Notes under the pieces: generated by a model
Told to the model about the DNA's origin: nothing
What the model saw: only the letters and a program-made list of their open reading frames with translations
Database searches by the model: none
Shown: positions 1 to 9,562 of the stretch, piece after piece
Position numbering within the stretch: position 1 is the first letter of the stretch
How the letters are laid out: every line of letters starts with the position of its first letter
Made by a program: the position numbers and the translations under genes
Origin: Petasospora fabianii
Taxonomy: Eukaryota; Ascomycota; Saccharomycetes; Phaffomycetales; Wickerhamomycetaceae
Assembly: GCA_022641835.1 (NCBI GenBank)
Contig: CP048724.1
Location: 310,001-374,000, forward strand
Direction: 5' to 3'
Length of the DNA stretch: 64,000 bases

Positions 1-3000
1 CAACTTTTGTTGGCTTATTATCATCATTTGGATAAACAACAAATGATTGCTTCAAGAATACAATCAATTCACCTGGAATAGATGCAAGGGAACTGATACT
101 TGTCAAATCAACATCACCAATGAATTCAATCTTACCATAACCTTCACGGCCAACAGTCAATCCTTTAACTTTACGCAAATCCAATAATGACATCTCCTCG
201 AGCTCCTCCAAACTTGGTGACATCCAGTATCCTTCCTCATCCAGAACATTAGTATCCTTCACACGAGAAGCAGTAACTTTAGTAGAAATAGCCTCCTTAA
301 CAACAACCTCAGGTTCAACCTCGGTAATATTAACATTCTCCTTTAAAATCTCAGGCTGCTCAATAGCCTTCTTCTTCTTCTCGTCATCTTCACCAATACT
401 CGATCTAATAGCAGTACTGAAAACCTTACGATCAATCTTAGCACCATGGGAGAAGGCTAAATCCTGTAAGATAGCCTCATCAGTAGCACCATTTAACAAC
501 GAAGTCTTCTTACCACCCTCAATAGCCTTAACCTGTGATGAGCCAAGGTTCTCCACGGGACTCGATTTACCGCTAGACTTATCATCTTTCTTAGCCACAA
601 ACAATGGCTTAGGGGCAAGACGGTATGCACTACTCAAATTTGGTTGTTTCAACTCAGCAACAACTGGTTTAGCAAGTGGTTCCACTGGTGGAGTAACATT
701 CATCGTAATGTTCACAGAACCACCGTTAAACAATGGATTGTTACCATATGGGTTCTGATCAATGGTAGCGACAAGTTGATAAGATTGTGGACCTTGTGCC
801 GTTTGACCATTTTGTGAGTTTCCAAATAGACCATTCTGTTGCGTTTGTTGTGTCTGTTGTGTGTTACCAAAGAGTCCACCTGTTGTACCTGGTGTGGTGG
901 ATGTATTGGAACCAAGTCCACCAAATAGTGATGGTTTTTGTTGTGTAGATGCACCAGCGTTATTACCAAATAGACCACCTGTTGTAGAAGATTGATTAGT
1001 CGTAGAATTGTTGTTTCCGAAAAGACCACCAGTGGATCCGGTATTACTAGCACCAAATCCAGTTGTTGTGGCTGGCTTGGCTCCAAAGAGACCACCACCG
1101 GTGTTTGAACCGAATCCTGTGTTGGTAGATCCAGTGTTGTTGGCATTGTTGTTACCAAAGAGACCACCTCCAGTGGAGCCTGTGTTGGTAGCACCAAATC
1201 CTGTAGATGTGGCTGGCTTAGCGCCAAAGAGACCACCAGACGTATTGTTGTTAGTTGCACCGAATCCAGTAGAGGCAGCGCCATTGTTGGTATTGTTGTT
1301 ACCAAAGAGACCACCACCAGTGGAGCCTGTGTTGGTAGCACCGAAACCGGTAGAGGTGGCAGGCTTTGCACCAAACAAACCACCTGATGAGGCAGTATTA
1401 TTGTTATTATTGTTACCGAACAGTCCACCACCAGTGTTATTAGTAGCAGTATTGTTGTTGTTGCTACCAAATAGACCACCACCAGTAGAATTTGTGTTGT
1501 TGGAAGTGTTACCAAAGAGACCACCGCCTGAAGCTGGCTTGTTACCAAACATGTTTGTAGTGCTGTTGTTCGATGGCGTTGAAGGGTTACCAAACAGTCC
1601 ACCTGATGTGGCATTGTTGGTGTTGTTGTTTCCAAAGAGACCACCACCTGTGTTGTTGTTGGTGTTATTGTTGGCACCGAATCCAAATCCGGTGGATCCG
1701 GTATTGGATGTGTTATTGTTGGCACCAAAGCCGAATCCTGAAGATCCAGATGCAGTATTATTGTTGTTGGAACCAAATGGAGATGGATTGGATGCACCAA
1801 ATGCGTTGGTAGTGTTGTTGTTGGTGTTACCAAAGAGACCACCACCAGTATTATTGTTGGAACCAAAGGCAGAGCCGGTATTATTGTTGGACCCAAAGAG
1901 ACCACCACCACTAGTATTGTTGTTGGAAGCACCAAATGGAGATGTAGTGTTGTTGTTAGCTCCAAAGAGACCTCCTGATTGTGTGTTATTGTTGTTGTTG
2001 GCACCGAAAGGAGATGTGTTGTTAGTGTTGGTGCTACCAAAGAGACCACCACCTGTGGAGCTACCAAACCCAGTGGTGGCAGGTTTGTTTGCACCAAATG
2101 AAGATCCGAACCCTGTAGATGCAGTATTGGTAGAGCCAAACCCGGTGGATGTGTTGTTTGTGTTACCAAACAACCCACCGCCTGCAGGTTTGTTGTTTGA
2201 TCCGAATGCTGAGCCACCGAAACCGGTAGATGTTGTGTTATTGTTGTTGGAACCGAAGAGACCACCACCAGTGTTATTGTTTGTAGAGCCAAAGCCCGAG
2301 CCGAATCCAGTATTGGTATTGGTAGTAGAAGCACCAAATGGAGAAGATGAAGTTGCACCAAATCCAGTGGATGCCTGTTGGCCATTACCAAATCTTCTAC
2401 CTTGTTCGTAATCGGCCATTCTGAGCTCTTCGAATGAGTAATTCTTGTACTCAGGCATCGATGAGATATTCTCGTAGACGTTTTGAGCTGATGATGCAGT
2501 ATCCTTCTCAGTGAATGGTGCAAATGGCTTCACGGCAGTACCTTGATTCTGATTAGCACCCATACCACCAAATCCTGAGTTCATGGTGCTACCAAATGGA
2601 GAAGAAGTCTGTGTTGTTGTTGATCCCATACCAAAACCACTTGATGCTGGCTTAGCACCAAAGAGACCACCTGTAGAAGCGGTATTGGTGTTGTTGTTGG
2701 AACCGAATGCAGATGATCCGAATGCACCTCCTGTGGAAGCGTTGTTGTTGGACGCACCAAAGGGGGATGTGGAATTGGTTGTAGATCCAAACATACCACC
2801 AGTGGCTGGCTTAGCGCCAAAGGCACCCGCGGTCGAAGAAGATCCAAATGCAGAAGTCGTGTTGTTGTTGTTCTGAGATCCAAAGAGACCTCCTGATTGA
2901 GGTGAAGATGTTCCACCAAATCCAGTTGGCTGTGTGGATCCGAATGCAGAGCCAGACTGGGACCCAAAGCCTCCGAATCCGGTGCTGTTGTTGGTTCGAC

Positions 3001-3007
3001 CGAACAT
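1..3007 (-). CDS. NUP116: NUP116/NUP98-type FG nucleoporin (partial, C-terminus beyond left edge)
   Basis: Nuclear pore FG nucleoporin forming part of the permeability barrier. The frame starts at the ATG at 3007 (MFGRTNNSTGFGG) and stays open for about 1002 codons to the window edge. About twenty GLFG repeats in Asn/Thr-rich spacers lie mainly between 780 and 2300. Near residues 172-206 (about 2390-2490) is a Gle2-binding (GLEBS) motif, PEYKNYSFEELRMADYEQ, found in NUP116/NUP98 but not in NUP145N or NUP100. At the left edge the NUP98-type C-terminal domain begins (YWMSPSLEEL, then VGREGYGKIEFIGDVDL, about 1-240). The autoproteolysis site would lie beyond the edge, so a cleaved NUP98-NUP96 form cannot be excluded. 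Divergent from FEN1, sharing a 297-bp promoter. Confidence 0.9.
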   Translation of the reverse strand, partial: MFGRTNNSTGFGGFGSQSGSAFGSTQPTGFGGTSSPQSGGLFGSQNNNNTTSAFGSSSTAGAFGAKPATGGMFGSTTNSTSPFGASNNNASTGGAFGSSAFGSNNNTNTASTGGLFGAKPASSGFGMGSTTTQTSSPFGSTMNSGFGGMGANQNQGTAVKPFAPFTEKDTASSAQNVYENISSMPEYKNYSFEELRMADYEQGRRFGNGQQASTGFGATSSSPFGASTTNTNTGFGSGFGSTNNNTGGGLFGSNNNNTTSTGFGGSAFGSNNKPAGGGLFGNTNNTSTGFGSTNTASTGFGSSFGANKPATTGFGSSTGGGLFGSTNTNNTSPFGANNNNNTQSGGLFGANNNTTSPFGASNNNTSGGGLFGSNNNTGSAFGSNNNTGGGLFGNTNNNTTNAFGASNPSPFGSNNNNTASGSSGFGFGANNNTSNTGSTGFGFGANNNTNNNTGGGLFGNNNTNNATSGGLFGNPSTPSNNSTTNMFGNKPASGGGLFGNTSNNTNSTGGGLFGSNNNNTATNNTGGGLFGNNNNNNTASSGGLFGAKPATSTGFGATNTGSTGGGLFGNNNTNNGAASTGFGATNNNTSGGLFGAKPATSTGFGATNTGSTGGGLFGNNNANNTGSTNTGFGSNTGGGLFGAKPATTTGFGASNTGSTGGLFGNNNSTTNQSSTTGGLFGNNAGASTQQKPSLFGGLGSNTSTTPGTTGGLFGNTQQTQQTQQNGLFGNSQNGQTAQGPQSYQLVATIDQNPYGNNPLFNGGSVNITMNVTPPVEPLAKPVVAELKQPNLSSAYRLAPKPLFVAKKDDKSSGKSSPVENLGSSQVKAIEGGKKTSLLNGATDEAILQDLAFSHGAKIDRKVFSTAIRSSIGEDDEKKKKAIEQPEILKENVNITEVEPEVVVKEAISTKVTASRVKDTNVLDEEGYWMSPSLEELEEMSLLDLRKVKGLTVGREGYGKIEFIGDVDLTSISSLASIPGELIVFLKQSFVVYPNDDNKPTKV

Positions 3008-3153
3008 AGCGCTCAATTGGGTGAATTCAGGTGGATCTTATACTGATCTATTGACCTTTATTTCAATCTTTAAGTGGCGCTTGTTTTGATGAGGGAGCCC
3101 TGTTGTTTTTTCTTTCTCCATCGCCGACCCGAATACGGGAACTTCCGGAAGGC

Positions 3154-3242
3154 TCACGTGATTGTACTCAAACTAAAATAATAACCGAGGGCTCCACGGT
3201 TCGTCTCCGCTGAGCTGACGCGAAAAGACCAAATCAACGCGT
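3154..3242. promoter_or_regulatory. Bidirectional NUP116-FEN1 promoter: CACGTG and MCB-like sites
   Basis: The 297-bp gap holds the palindrome TCACGTGA (3154-3161, Cbf1-type E-box), ACGCGA (3218-3223) and ACGCGT (3237-3242). ACGCGT is the MluI cell-cycle box bound by MBF in S. cerevisiae, where RAD27 is induced at G1/S. That the box acts here is inference from motif and position. Confidence 0.5.
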
Positions 3243-3304
3243 CGCTCTACTCATTGGGAGACAATATATGTAGGTGTTACTGATCTATAAAACTATCTGA
3301 TACA

Positions 3305-4511
3305 ATGGGTATCAAAGGTATGATATACTCTGTTGGATTATCTACTTTGAGACAATCTTCTAACACTTTAGACAGGCCTCAACAAGCTTCTTACGGAGAA
3401 CGCCCCGCTTGCCTCCAAGTCCTCAGACATAAAGTCATTCTTTGGAAGAAAAGTTGCCATCGATGCCTCCATGTGTCTTTATCAGTTCTTGATTGCCGTC
3501 AGACAGCAGGATGGTCAACAATTGACCAACGACAATGGTGAGACAACCTCGCATCTCATGGGTATGTTCTATAGAACTCTTCGAATGGTGGATCACTCTA
3601 TCAAGCCAGTTTACGTGTTTGACGGAAAGCCACCTGTGCTTAAAGGTGGTGAGCTTGAAAAGCGTCTTGCCCGTCGTGCAGAAGCTAACAAGAGCATGGA
3701 GGCTCTTAAGGAGACCGGTACTGCTGAGGAACTTGCTAAATTCGAGAGAAGAACCGTTAGGGTAACAAGGGAACAAAACGATGAAGCTAAGCATTTGTTG
3801 AAACTTATGGGTATCCCATACGTTGAGGCCCCATGTGAAGCTGAGGCTCAATGTGCTGAGCTTGCTAAAGCTGGTAAAGTATATGGTGCAGCCTCCGAAG
3901 ATATGGATACTCTTTGTTACAAGACCCCATTCCTGCTTCGTCATATGACTTTCTCTGAGCAGAGAAAGGAACCAATCCAAGAGATTGATATCAACAAGGT
4001 TCTCGAAGGTCTTGAAATGGATCAAAAACAGTTTGTCGATTTGTGTATCCTCCTAGGTTGTGACTACTGTGACTCAATTAGAGGTGTTGGTCCTGTCACT
4101 GCATACAAATTAATCAAGGAACACGGCACCATTGAAGGTGTCATTGAGCATATTGAAAGTCTAGGGGAAGATACCAAATACAAAGTGCCCGAAGAGTGGC
4201 CATACGTTGGTGCTAGAAACTTGTTCCTTAACCCAGAAGTTATTCCAGGAAATGAGGTTGAGTTGAAATGGTCTGCCCCAGATGAAGCAGGTTTGATCAA
4301 GTTCATGGTTGAAGAGAAGGGATTCTCCGAGGAACGTATCAAGAGTGGTATCGAAAGACTTAAAAAGGGTCTCAAAACAAGTGCTCAGGGAAGACTCGAT
4401 GGTTTCTTCTCTGTCAGACCAAAGACACCAGAGCAGATCGCTGCTGCCAAGAAGAAGAGACAGGCCGAGGAAGCCGCTAAGAAGAAGGCCAAGAAGATGA
4501 AAAAGAAATGA
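3305..4511 (+). CDS. RAD27: Flap endonuclease FEN1 (one intron)
   Basis: Structure-specific 5' flap endonuclease for Okazaki-fragment maturation and long-patch base excision repair. Exon 1 is 3305-3317, intron 3318-3375 (GTATGA donor, TCTAAC branch, GACAG acceptor), exon 2 3376-4511; joined length 382 residues, as usual for the family. The join restores the invariant N-terminus MGIKGLNKLL. Visible motifs are [51 protein letters not shown] and [14 protein letters not shown], which carry the metal-binding acidic residues and the helix-hairpin-helix. Near the C-terminus GRLDGFF is the PCNA-binding region, followed by a basic tail ([10 protein letters not shown]). A CTG codon falls on the conserved Leu of PFLLRH, supporting CUG = Leu. 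Confidence 0.97.
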
Positions 4512-4592
4512 ACAGTAAATAGTAATGATAGTATTGATGTGTTACGTCTTGATCTAAGACTTACTACACGTAATTTGACACATTTTAGTCAA

Positions 4593-4609
4593 ACGCGAAA
4601 AGTACGCGT
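4593..4609 (+). promoter_or_regulatory. Paired MCB-like motif upstream of APN1
   Basis: The 177-bp gap between FEN1 and APN1 contains ACGCGAAAAGTACGCGT, pairing ACGCGA (4593-4598) with the MluI box ACGCGT (4604-4609), 80 bp before the APN1 start. The same pairing precedes FEN1 (3218-3242), which suggests shared G1/S control of the two repair genes (inference). Confidence 0.45.
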
Positions 4610-4688
4610 CCTGATTTTTTGAACGTGCCGACTTTATGGGTTCGGAGTTGTCTCTTGATACTTCGACCTTTAATCAACTTCAATCATA

Positions 4689-5950
4689 ATGCCTCCGTAT
4701 GTCTGACCCTCTCTCCCTCTCTCTCTAATCACTCAAACTAGAACTCTAACACACTCACCAGAAAGAAACTTACCACTTTCCAGTACACAAAGGTTGCTGG
4801 TCTTAAGCACAAGTTTGGAGCTCACGTTAGTACTGCTGGAGGTAAGTTTCCACATCAGCAATCACGTACTCTCAAAATTGAATGACAAACTAACTCTACT
4901 ACAGGTGTCTCTAACTCTGTTCTGAATGCTAGAAACATCGGTGCCAACAGTTTTGCCCTCTTCCTTAAAAGCCCGAGAAAATGGGACTCACCACCAATAA
5001 GTAAAGAAGAAGAAGACGAGTTCAAAAGACTCTGTGATCTTCACGGATATGACCCCAAGACGTACGTTTCACTATGGTTTACATCCTCCTCTGTCAATTC
5101 TTACTAACCTGTTTTCCCAAGTGATATCCTTCCACACGGATCATATCTCTTGAATCTTGCCAACCCTGACTCTGAGAAGGCTGATAAAGCATACGGTGGT
5201 TTCCTTGACGATCTTCAAAGATGTGAACAGCTCGGCATTGGTCTATACAACTTCCATCCGGGCTCCTCTTTAGACAGTGATCATTCTCAGGCCCTCAAGC
5301 GCCTTGCAGGAAAGATCAATGAGGCCATCGCCGCAACGAGTACTGTCAAGATTGTGCTTGAGAACATGGCTGGTAAGGGGAATTTGATTGGGTCCGACTT
5401 GCAAGATATTAAGGATGTAATCGATATGATTGACAATAAAGATCGTGTTGGTGTGTGTCTGGATACATGTCATGCCTTCTCCGCTGGATATGATATCAGA
5501 ACAGAAGAGTTATTCGACAAGTTCATTGAAAAGTTTGATACTATTGTGGGGAAGGAGTATCTATGTGCTATACATCTTAACGATTCAAAGGCTCCATTTG
5601 CTGCTAATGTGGATCTCCATCAGAAGCTTGGTTTGGGATTCCTTGGTTTGGAGGTGTTTAGGGTTATTAGTAACCATCCACGTCTCGAGGGAATCCCAAT
5701 TGTACTGGAGACACCAGTGGGTAAGGATGAGACATACTGGGGTGAGGAGATTAAGCTCCTGGAGAGTATGATAGGCGCAAAGGCTGATGATAAGGTCGTC
5801 TTGGAGAAGAGTGAGGAATTGGCCAAGCTTGGTGAGAAGGAGAGAAAAGAGCATATGAACAAGTACGAAAAGAAGCAAGAGACCAAGAAACGTAAGGATA
5901 TCAAGGCCGCTGCAGCTCTTGGAGGTGTTAAAAAGAAAGCTAAAAAGTGA
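4689..5950 (+). CDS. APN1: AP endonuclease IV, Apn1 (three introns)
   Basis: Zinc-dependent apurinic/apyrimidinic endonuclease and 3'-diesterase of base excision repair, Nfo family. Four exons: 4689-4696, 4762-4841, 4905-5061 and 5122-5950. All introns are GT-AG (GTATGT, GTAAGT, GTACGT donors; TACTAAC branch in the third). The join gives 357 residues starting MPPKKLTTFQYTKV. Family motifs are FGAHVSTAGGVSNSV, FLKSPRKWDSP, ILPHGSYLLNLANP, YNFHPGSS, LENMAGKG, VGVCLDTCHAFSAGYD, IHLNDSK and PIVLETP, providing the His/Asp/Glu zinc ligands. The lysine-rich C-terminal tail (KRKDIKAAAALGGVKKKAKK) fits the nuclear signal of yeast Apn1. It lies head-to-tail behind FEN1, so two base-excision repair genes are adjacent. 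Confidence 0.96.
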
Positions 5951-5953
5951 ACA

Positions 5954-6593
5954 TCAGTCCTCTTTGGTATTCTGATAGTGACGTAGACAGTTCAACAAGT
6001 CCGCCTGTCCCACACCTAGTTTCAGCCGGGTGTTAGCGCATGAGATTTGCGACTCTATAGCTTGCACTGCACGTTGTGTTTTATATGGCATGTACAACTT
6101 ATCAGTCAGTGATAAGTTGAATAATAAATTCCTCTGATCTATGTAGATCTTTGCTGAGCGGACTTGTGCTGCAGGAGCTGGGGATGTCGGGTGTGCAGTT
6201 TGAGGTCCACATGTCCGTTGAAAGAGGAAGGGAGGGATCAACATCACCTCCCATGCTTCTCTGAAGATCCCCCAGCAAGAAGTGTCGTACCAATGTCTAG
6301 TCTAAAAGTTAGTTTTGATGATTTGACTGATCTTCAAAGCGATCTAATGCGCTGTCTTGAGAGACAATGTGAGGAAGAATGAGTACTTCATCTCAAGATC
6401 CAATCTGACTGGAGGATACCCTTGCGCCTCCACCTGACTTATTTCCAGGGTTCAAATAATTATCTGCATCAGTCCTGGATCCAATAGAGAGAAATCAATC
6501 CCTTACCTCTGGGCACTGTACCGCAGCTAACTCCCACTCCGACTCGAGTATAAATTTCCAGCTATAATCCTTCTTTTCGAAACGGTGAATCAT
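5954..6593 (-). CDS. Possible two-exon unknown protein (weak)
   Basis: An open frame of 115 codons runs from 6298 down to the stop at 5954, three bases past the APN1 stop. Just upstream is a textbook 3' splice end (AACTAACTTTTAG). A small candidate first exon with an ATG at 6593 (MIHRFEKKDYSW) ends in GAG/GTAAGG near 6507 and joins in phase, giving about 144 residues (ending RHYQNTKED). I recognise no family. Against it: exon 1 would overlap the TATA box of the 6626 gene and leave only 32 bp between divergent starts. It may be chance. Confidence 0.25.
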
Positions 6594-6625
6594 CTCGGTA
6601 TCAATTGCTCAACCAATATCAAACA

Positions 6626-7165
6626 ATGAGGTTTTCTACTGCTCTTATTTCCACTGCAATTGCCTCTTTTGCCGTTGCAGCTCCTTCCGCTGAGTCCTTG
6701 CCATGGGCCAGGGCCAATCCAAAGGCCATGGCCGCTGCTGAGGCTTATGCTGCTGCTTACGCTGAAGCCGAGGCCATCGGACACGCTGATCCAGAGGCAT
6801 ATGCCCTTGCTGCTTCTGCGGACGACTGTGCCAGTGTCACTTGTCACATGGCATGTGGTTTGATGATTATTGCTGGTCAAGGCTGCTCTGAGAACACCGA
6901 AAACAACTACAACGGACCATACGAGGATGGCTGTCTGTGTGGAAACACCATTACCAGCTTTAAGACCTGGTACAACTCCTGCATGGACTGTGGTTGGACC
7001 TTGTGGAAGTACTACTCTGGTTACTTGGAGAATGCACTTATTCAGTGTGCTGCTGAGAACCCTGACTACCCAGCCACTGAGCCAACTGGTACTTCGAGAT
7101 GTTCCACCACCTTGACAGACTCGTACACAGTGGACACAAACATCAACTACTCCACTTATATCTAA
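6626..7165 (+). CDS. Small secreted ten-cysteine protein, family member A
   Basis: 179 residues; no named family recognised. The signal peptide is MRFSTALISTAIASFAVAAPSAES. An alanine/glutamate-rich pro-like segment follows (LPWARANP, AEAYAAAYAEAEAIGHADPE), then a ten-cysteine domain with landmarks [42 protein letters not shown] and [12 protein letters not shown], ending NYSTYI. There is no GPI signal, transmembrane helix or dibasic site, so the product is probably released or held in the wall by disulfides. The start at 6626 is chosen because it begins the signal peptide; a TATA box (TATAAAT) is near 6550. Paralogues are at 8043 and 15609, a decayed copy at 26408, and the same module caps the adhesin at 9563-12460. 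Confidence 0.85.
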   Translation: MRFSTALISTAIASFAVAAPSAESLPWARANPKAMAAAEAYAAAYAEAEAIGHADPEAYALAASADDCASVTCHMACGLMIIAGQGCSENTENNYNGPYEDGCLCGNTITSFKTWYNSCMDCGWTLWKYYSGYLENALIQCAAENPDYPATEPTGTSRCSTTLTDSYTVDTNINYSTYI

Positions 7166-8042
7166 GCTAGAGCATGTGTATTTCTGTATGAAAGTTTGAT
7201 CTGGCTGTTAAAACACAAATGTAGTACAAACTACCCCTTTCACTAACTTAATGCGCAGGAACAAGGCCCAACTGCATTATTTGTATGTATCTGGGTGTCC
7301 TCCATCACTAGTTCCCCGAGAAGACCGAGCGTACACCTCACGCGGAAACATGCTTGTACAGCACAGAAGGTACTGTCACTGTGTCAATTCTATGAAACAA
7401 GGGTTCTATACAGCAGGTCTCCGAAACCCCCGATAGGTAGCTCGAGGAGAGGAGATAATTGCCGGTGGTGCATATTGGTGCTCGAGCCCATGCGGGTGTC
7501 TTAAAATGAGGTCCCTTGTCCGCTCTTTATCTCCAATTCCCCGATCATACAGAGATCAATTGGAGCCATTGATAGATAGTAACTATACGGAACACTCTAC
7601 TTCATGTCATTAGTCAGTCTCATAATCTATCCAACTGTCAGTGTGGTCTAATTCCCTTCTTTAAGATGGGTCCCGATCTCATCAACTCCGCTGTCACCCA
7701 AGGACACATGTACACCTCGATCCGTTCCTGGTCTTCTCCGCTTCCTCAGCCCCACAGGTAGCATTCATGGATCCGACGCATCTGTGGATGTCATAACATG
7801 CATAATAATGCGTTGTCCACCAGGAGAGGTAGGCCTCGAACTCCAAATTACACTAACTGGAGATTATAATGGGTGCAAAGATCTCCGTCGCCTATCTTGT
7901 ACTACTCAAGGACGGCCCAATTGACACTACCCGGTTAAACACCCGACATTACCCATCTTTGATTATAAAAGGGGGTTCAGAGTCCCCTTTCTTGAAGACA
8001 TCTTTAGCACCTTTTGTCACTCACTATCATCACCACAACATA
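7166..8042. other. Intergenic region and promoter of family member B
   Basis: No convincing gene. The last 100 bases hold a TATA-like element (GATTATAAAAGGGG, about 7961-7974), about 70 bp upstream of the 8043 start. Short open frames lack homology or credible codon use. Confidence 0.5.
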
Positions 8043-8579
8043 ATGAAGTTCTCCACTGCTATCCTCACCGCTGCCATCGCTGCCATCGTCACTGCTGCTC
8101 CATCTGCCGAAGCTCTCCCATGGGCCAAGGCAAACCCACAGGCCTCTGCTGCTGCTCAGGCCTATGCTGATGCCTTTGCTGAAGCTGTCGCCATCGGCCA
8201 CGCTGACCCAGAGGCCTACGCTCTTGCCGCTTCCGCTGATGACTGTGCCACCATTGCCTGTCACGCTGCCTGTGGTCAGATGATCATCGCTGGTCAGGCT
8301 TGTTCCCAGGGTGGAGATGATACCTATACTGGCCCATACACCGAGGGTTGTCTCTGTGGATCATCTGGCACTGACTTCTTGTCCTACTACGACGCATGCA
8401 TGGACTGTGGTTGGACTTTGTGGAAGTACTACTCTCCTTACTTGTCCGATGCTTTGGTTGAGTGTCACTCTGAGGACTCCCAATACTCTACTGAGCCAAC
8501 CGGTACCTCGAGATGTTCCACCACCTTGACTAATTCTTACACTAAGGACACTAGTATCAACTACTCAACTTACGTTTAA
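8043..8579 (+). CDS. Small secreted ten-cysteine protein, family member B
   Basis: 178 residues, same architecture as the 6626 gene: signal peptide MKFSTAILTAAIAAIVTAAPSAEA, spacer with LPWAKANPQ and [17 protein letters not shown], and ten cysteines in the same order ([51 protein letters not shown]), ending NYSTYV. The frame is open further upstream, but the ATG at 8043 is chosen because it starts the signal peptide and follows a TATA box at normal distance. Bases 8127-8299 are identical to 15693-15865 of member C, while the 3' halves differ. No catalytic motif is seen; a structural or binding role outside the cell is inferred. Confidence 0.85.
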   Translation: MKFSTAILTAAIAAIVTAAPSAEALPWAKANPQASAAAQAYADAFAEAVAIGHADPEAYALAASADDCATIACHAACGQMIIAGQACSQGGDDTYTGPYTEGCLCGSSGTDFLSYYDACMDCGWTLWKYYSPYLSDALVECHSEDSQYSTEPTGTSRCSTTLTNSYTKDTSINYSTYV

Positions 8580-9562
8580 ACTTGGTGTAAATGACCCAGT
8601 CATTGGATGCTGATAGATAACTGACTTGCGCCTACTTGTTGTCTAGTCTTGTTTAGCAATACAGAACCCTAATTGGTAGGGTATTCTCACACACTGAGTA
8701 GATATATAGTAAGTGTAACTTGAGATCAAATACCAAACATGAAACGAAGACCACCAAAATACACCAAAAATAGCATCTAGCATATATTACAAAGCAGAGA
8801 CAGCAGTGTGGAAGCACGAGTCTAAGCAAGTAACACAACCATCAGATGCTCAGCAGCAACATCAGCAGCGCCAAAGGCACCCTACCTTGTAAGTTGAAAT
8901 ACATCAATGATTGGTTTAGGCTGTGTTTCCTCCACCAACCCCAGACTTCGGATCCTTAGACGGGGTGCCTAATCTCGGCATAGTAAGTATTGTTTTTTTC
9001 GATTGAAACTGATCAGCCCTTGACATCACACAAATAATCAGCATAGGCGGTAACTCTATGCAATATTCTGTGGACTTCTGGAGGATTATGAGAAGCTACA
9101 TAACTGCCAATGGTTACCGATATCAAAAGCTTGCGTGGAACTTACTCTTCATCTAGTCCAATGCTAGAGCTGTATGGCCCAGTAGTTTGTGCGACCTACC
9201 TTCAATCCCGTATGTAATCTCCGCAAATGGCACGTTAAGTGCTCAAACATCGCTGGAAGACCAGGTTTATGGCCTTATAGCCCGCATCATCGATCGATGC
9301 GACTATCACCAAATGTGAGCTTAGCTGCAACAGTACATATATGGTGCTTCAAAGATTCGTGACAATTCAAAAGAGTAAAAGAGTATGGCGATCCACCTCA
9401 CATGTCCCAAGCTCACTGGAGACGAGGATTCACGCATATACAGGGCCTAAGAAATAGTAAAAAGAAAATAAGTAAGTATTCCTCGAAACGAGGCACACTT
9501 GGTCCACAACACGAAGTCATGTTCAGGACCATCAAAGAAGGTTCCAGTTCCGAAGTCACACT
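8580..9562. other. Intergenic, no gene recognised
   Basis: The gap between convergent member B and the adhesin. It is fairly AT-rich; no tRNA, element or credible coding frame is seen. Confidence 0.5.

Noticed and set aside
1008-2411. 467-codon open frame on the + strand, rich in Pro/Leu/Val (KRPPPV repeats)
   Set aside because: It is the antisense of the GLFG repeats of the nucleoporin; its repetition and composition come from the repeat codons.
712-2523. 603-codon minus-strand frame rich in Leu/Thr/Val
   Set aside because: Out-of-frame reading of the nucleoporin repeats; the true frame from 3007 carries GLFG, GLEBS and the NUP98-type C-terminal domain.
6293-6382. Short + strand frame MSSLKVSFDDLTDLQSD
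   Set aside because: Too short, no homology recognised, lies opposite a possible intron; kept only as a note.
6742-6830. Ala/Glu spacer of the ten-cysteine family as a pheromone-like precursor (EAEA spacers)
   Set aside because: No Lys-Arg processing sites and no repeated peptide; the resemblance to alpha-factor spacers is compositional.
6626-7165. CFEM haem-binding domain for the ten-cysteine proteins
   Set aside because: CFEM has eight cysteines with different spacing; the CGWTLWKYY core is not part of it.
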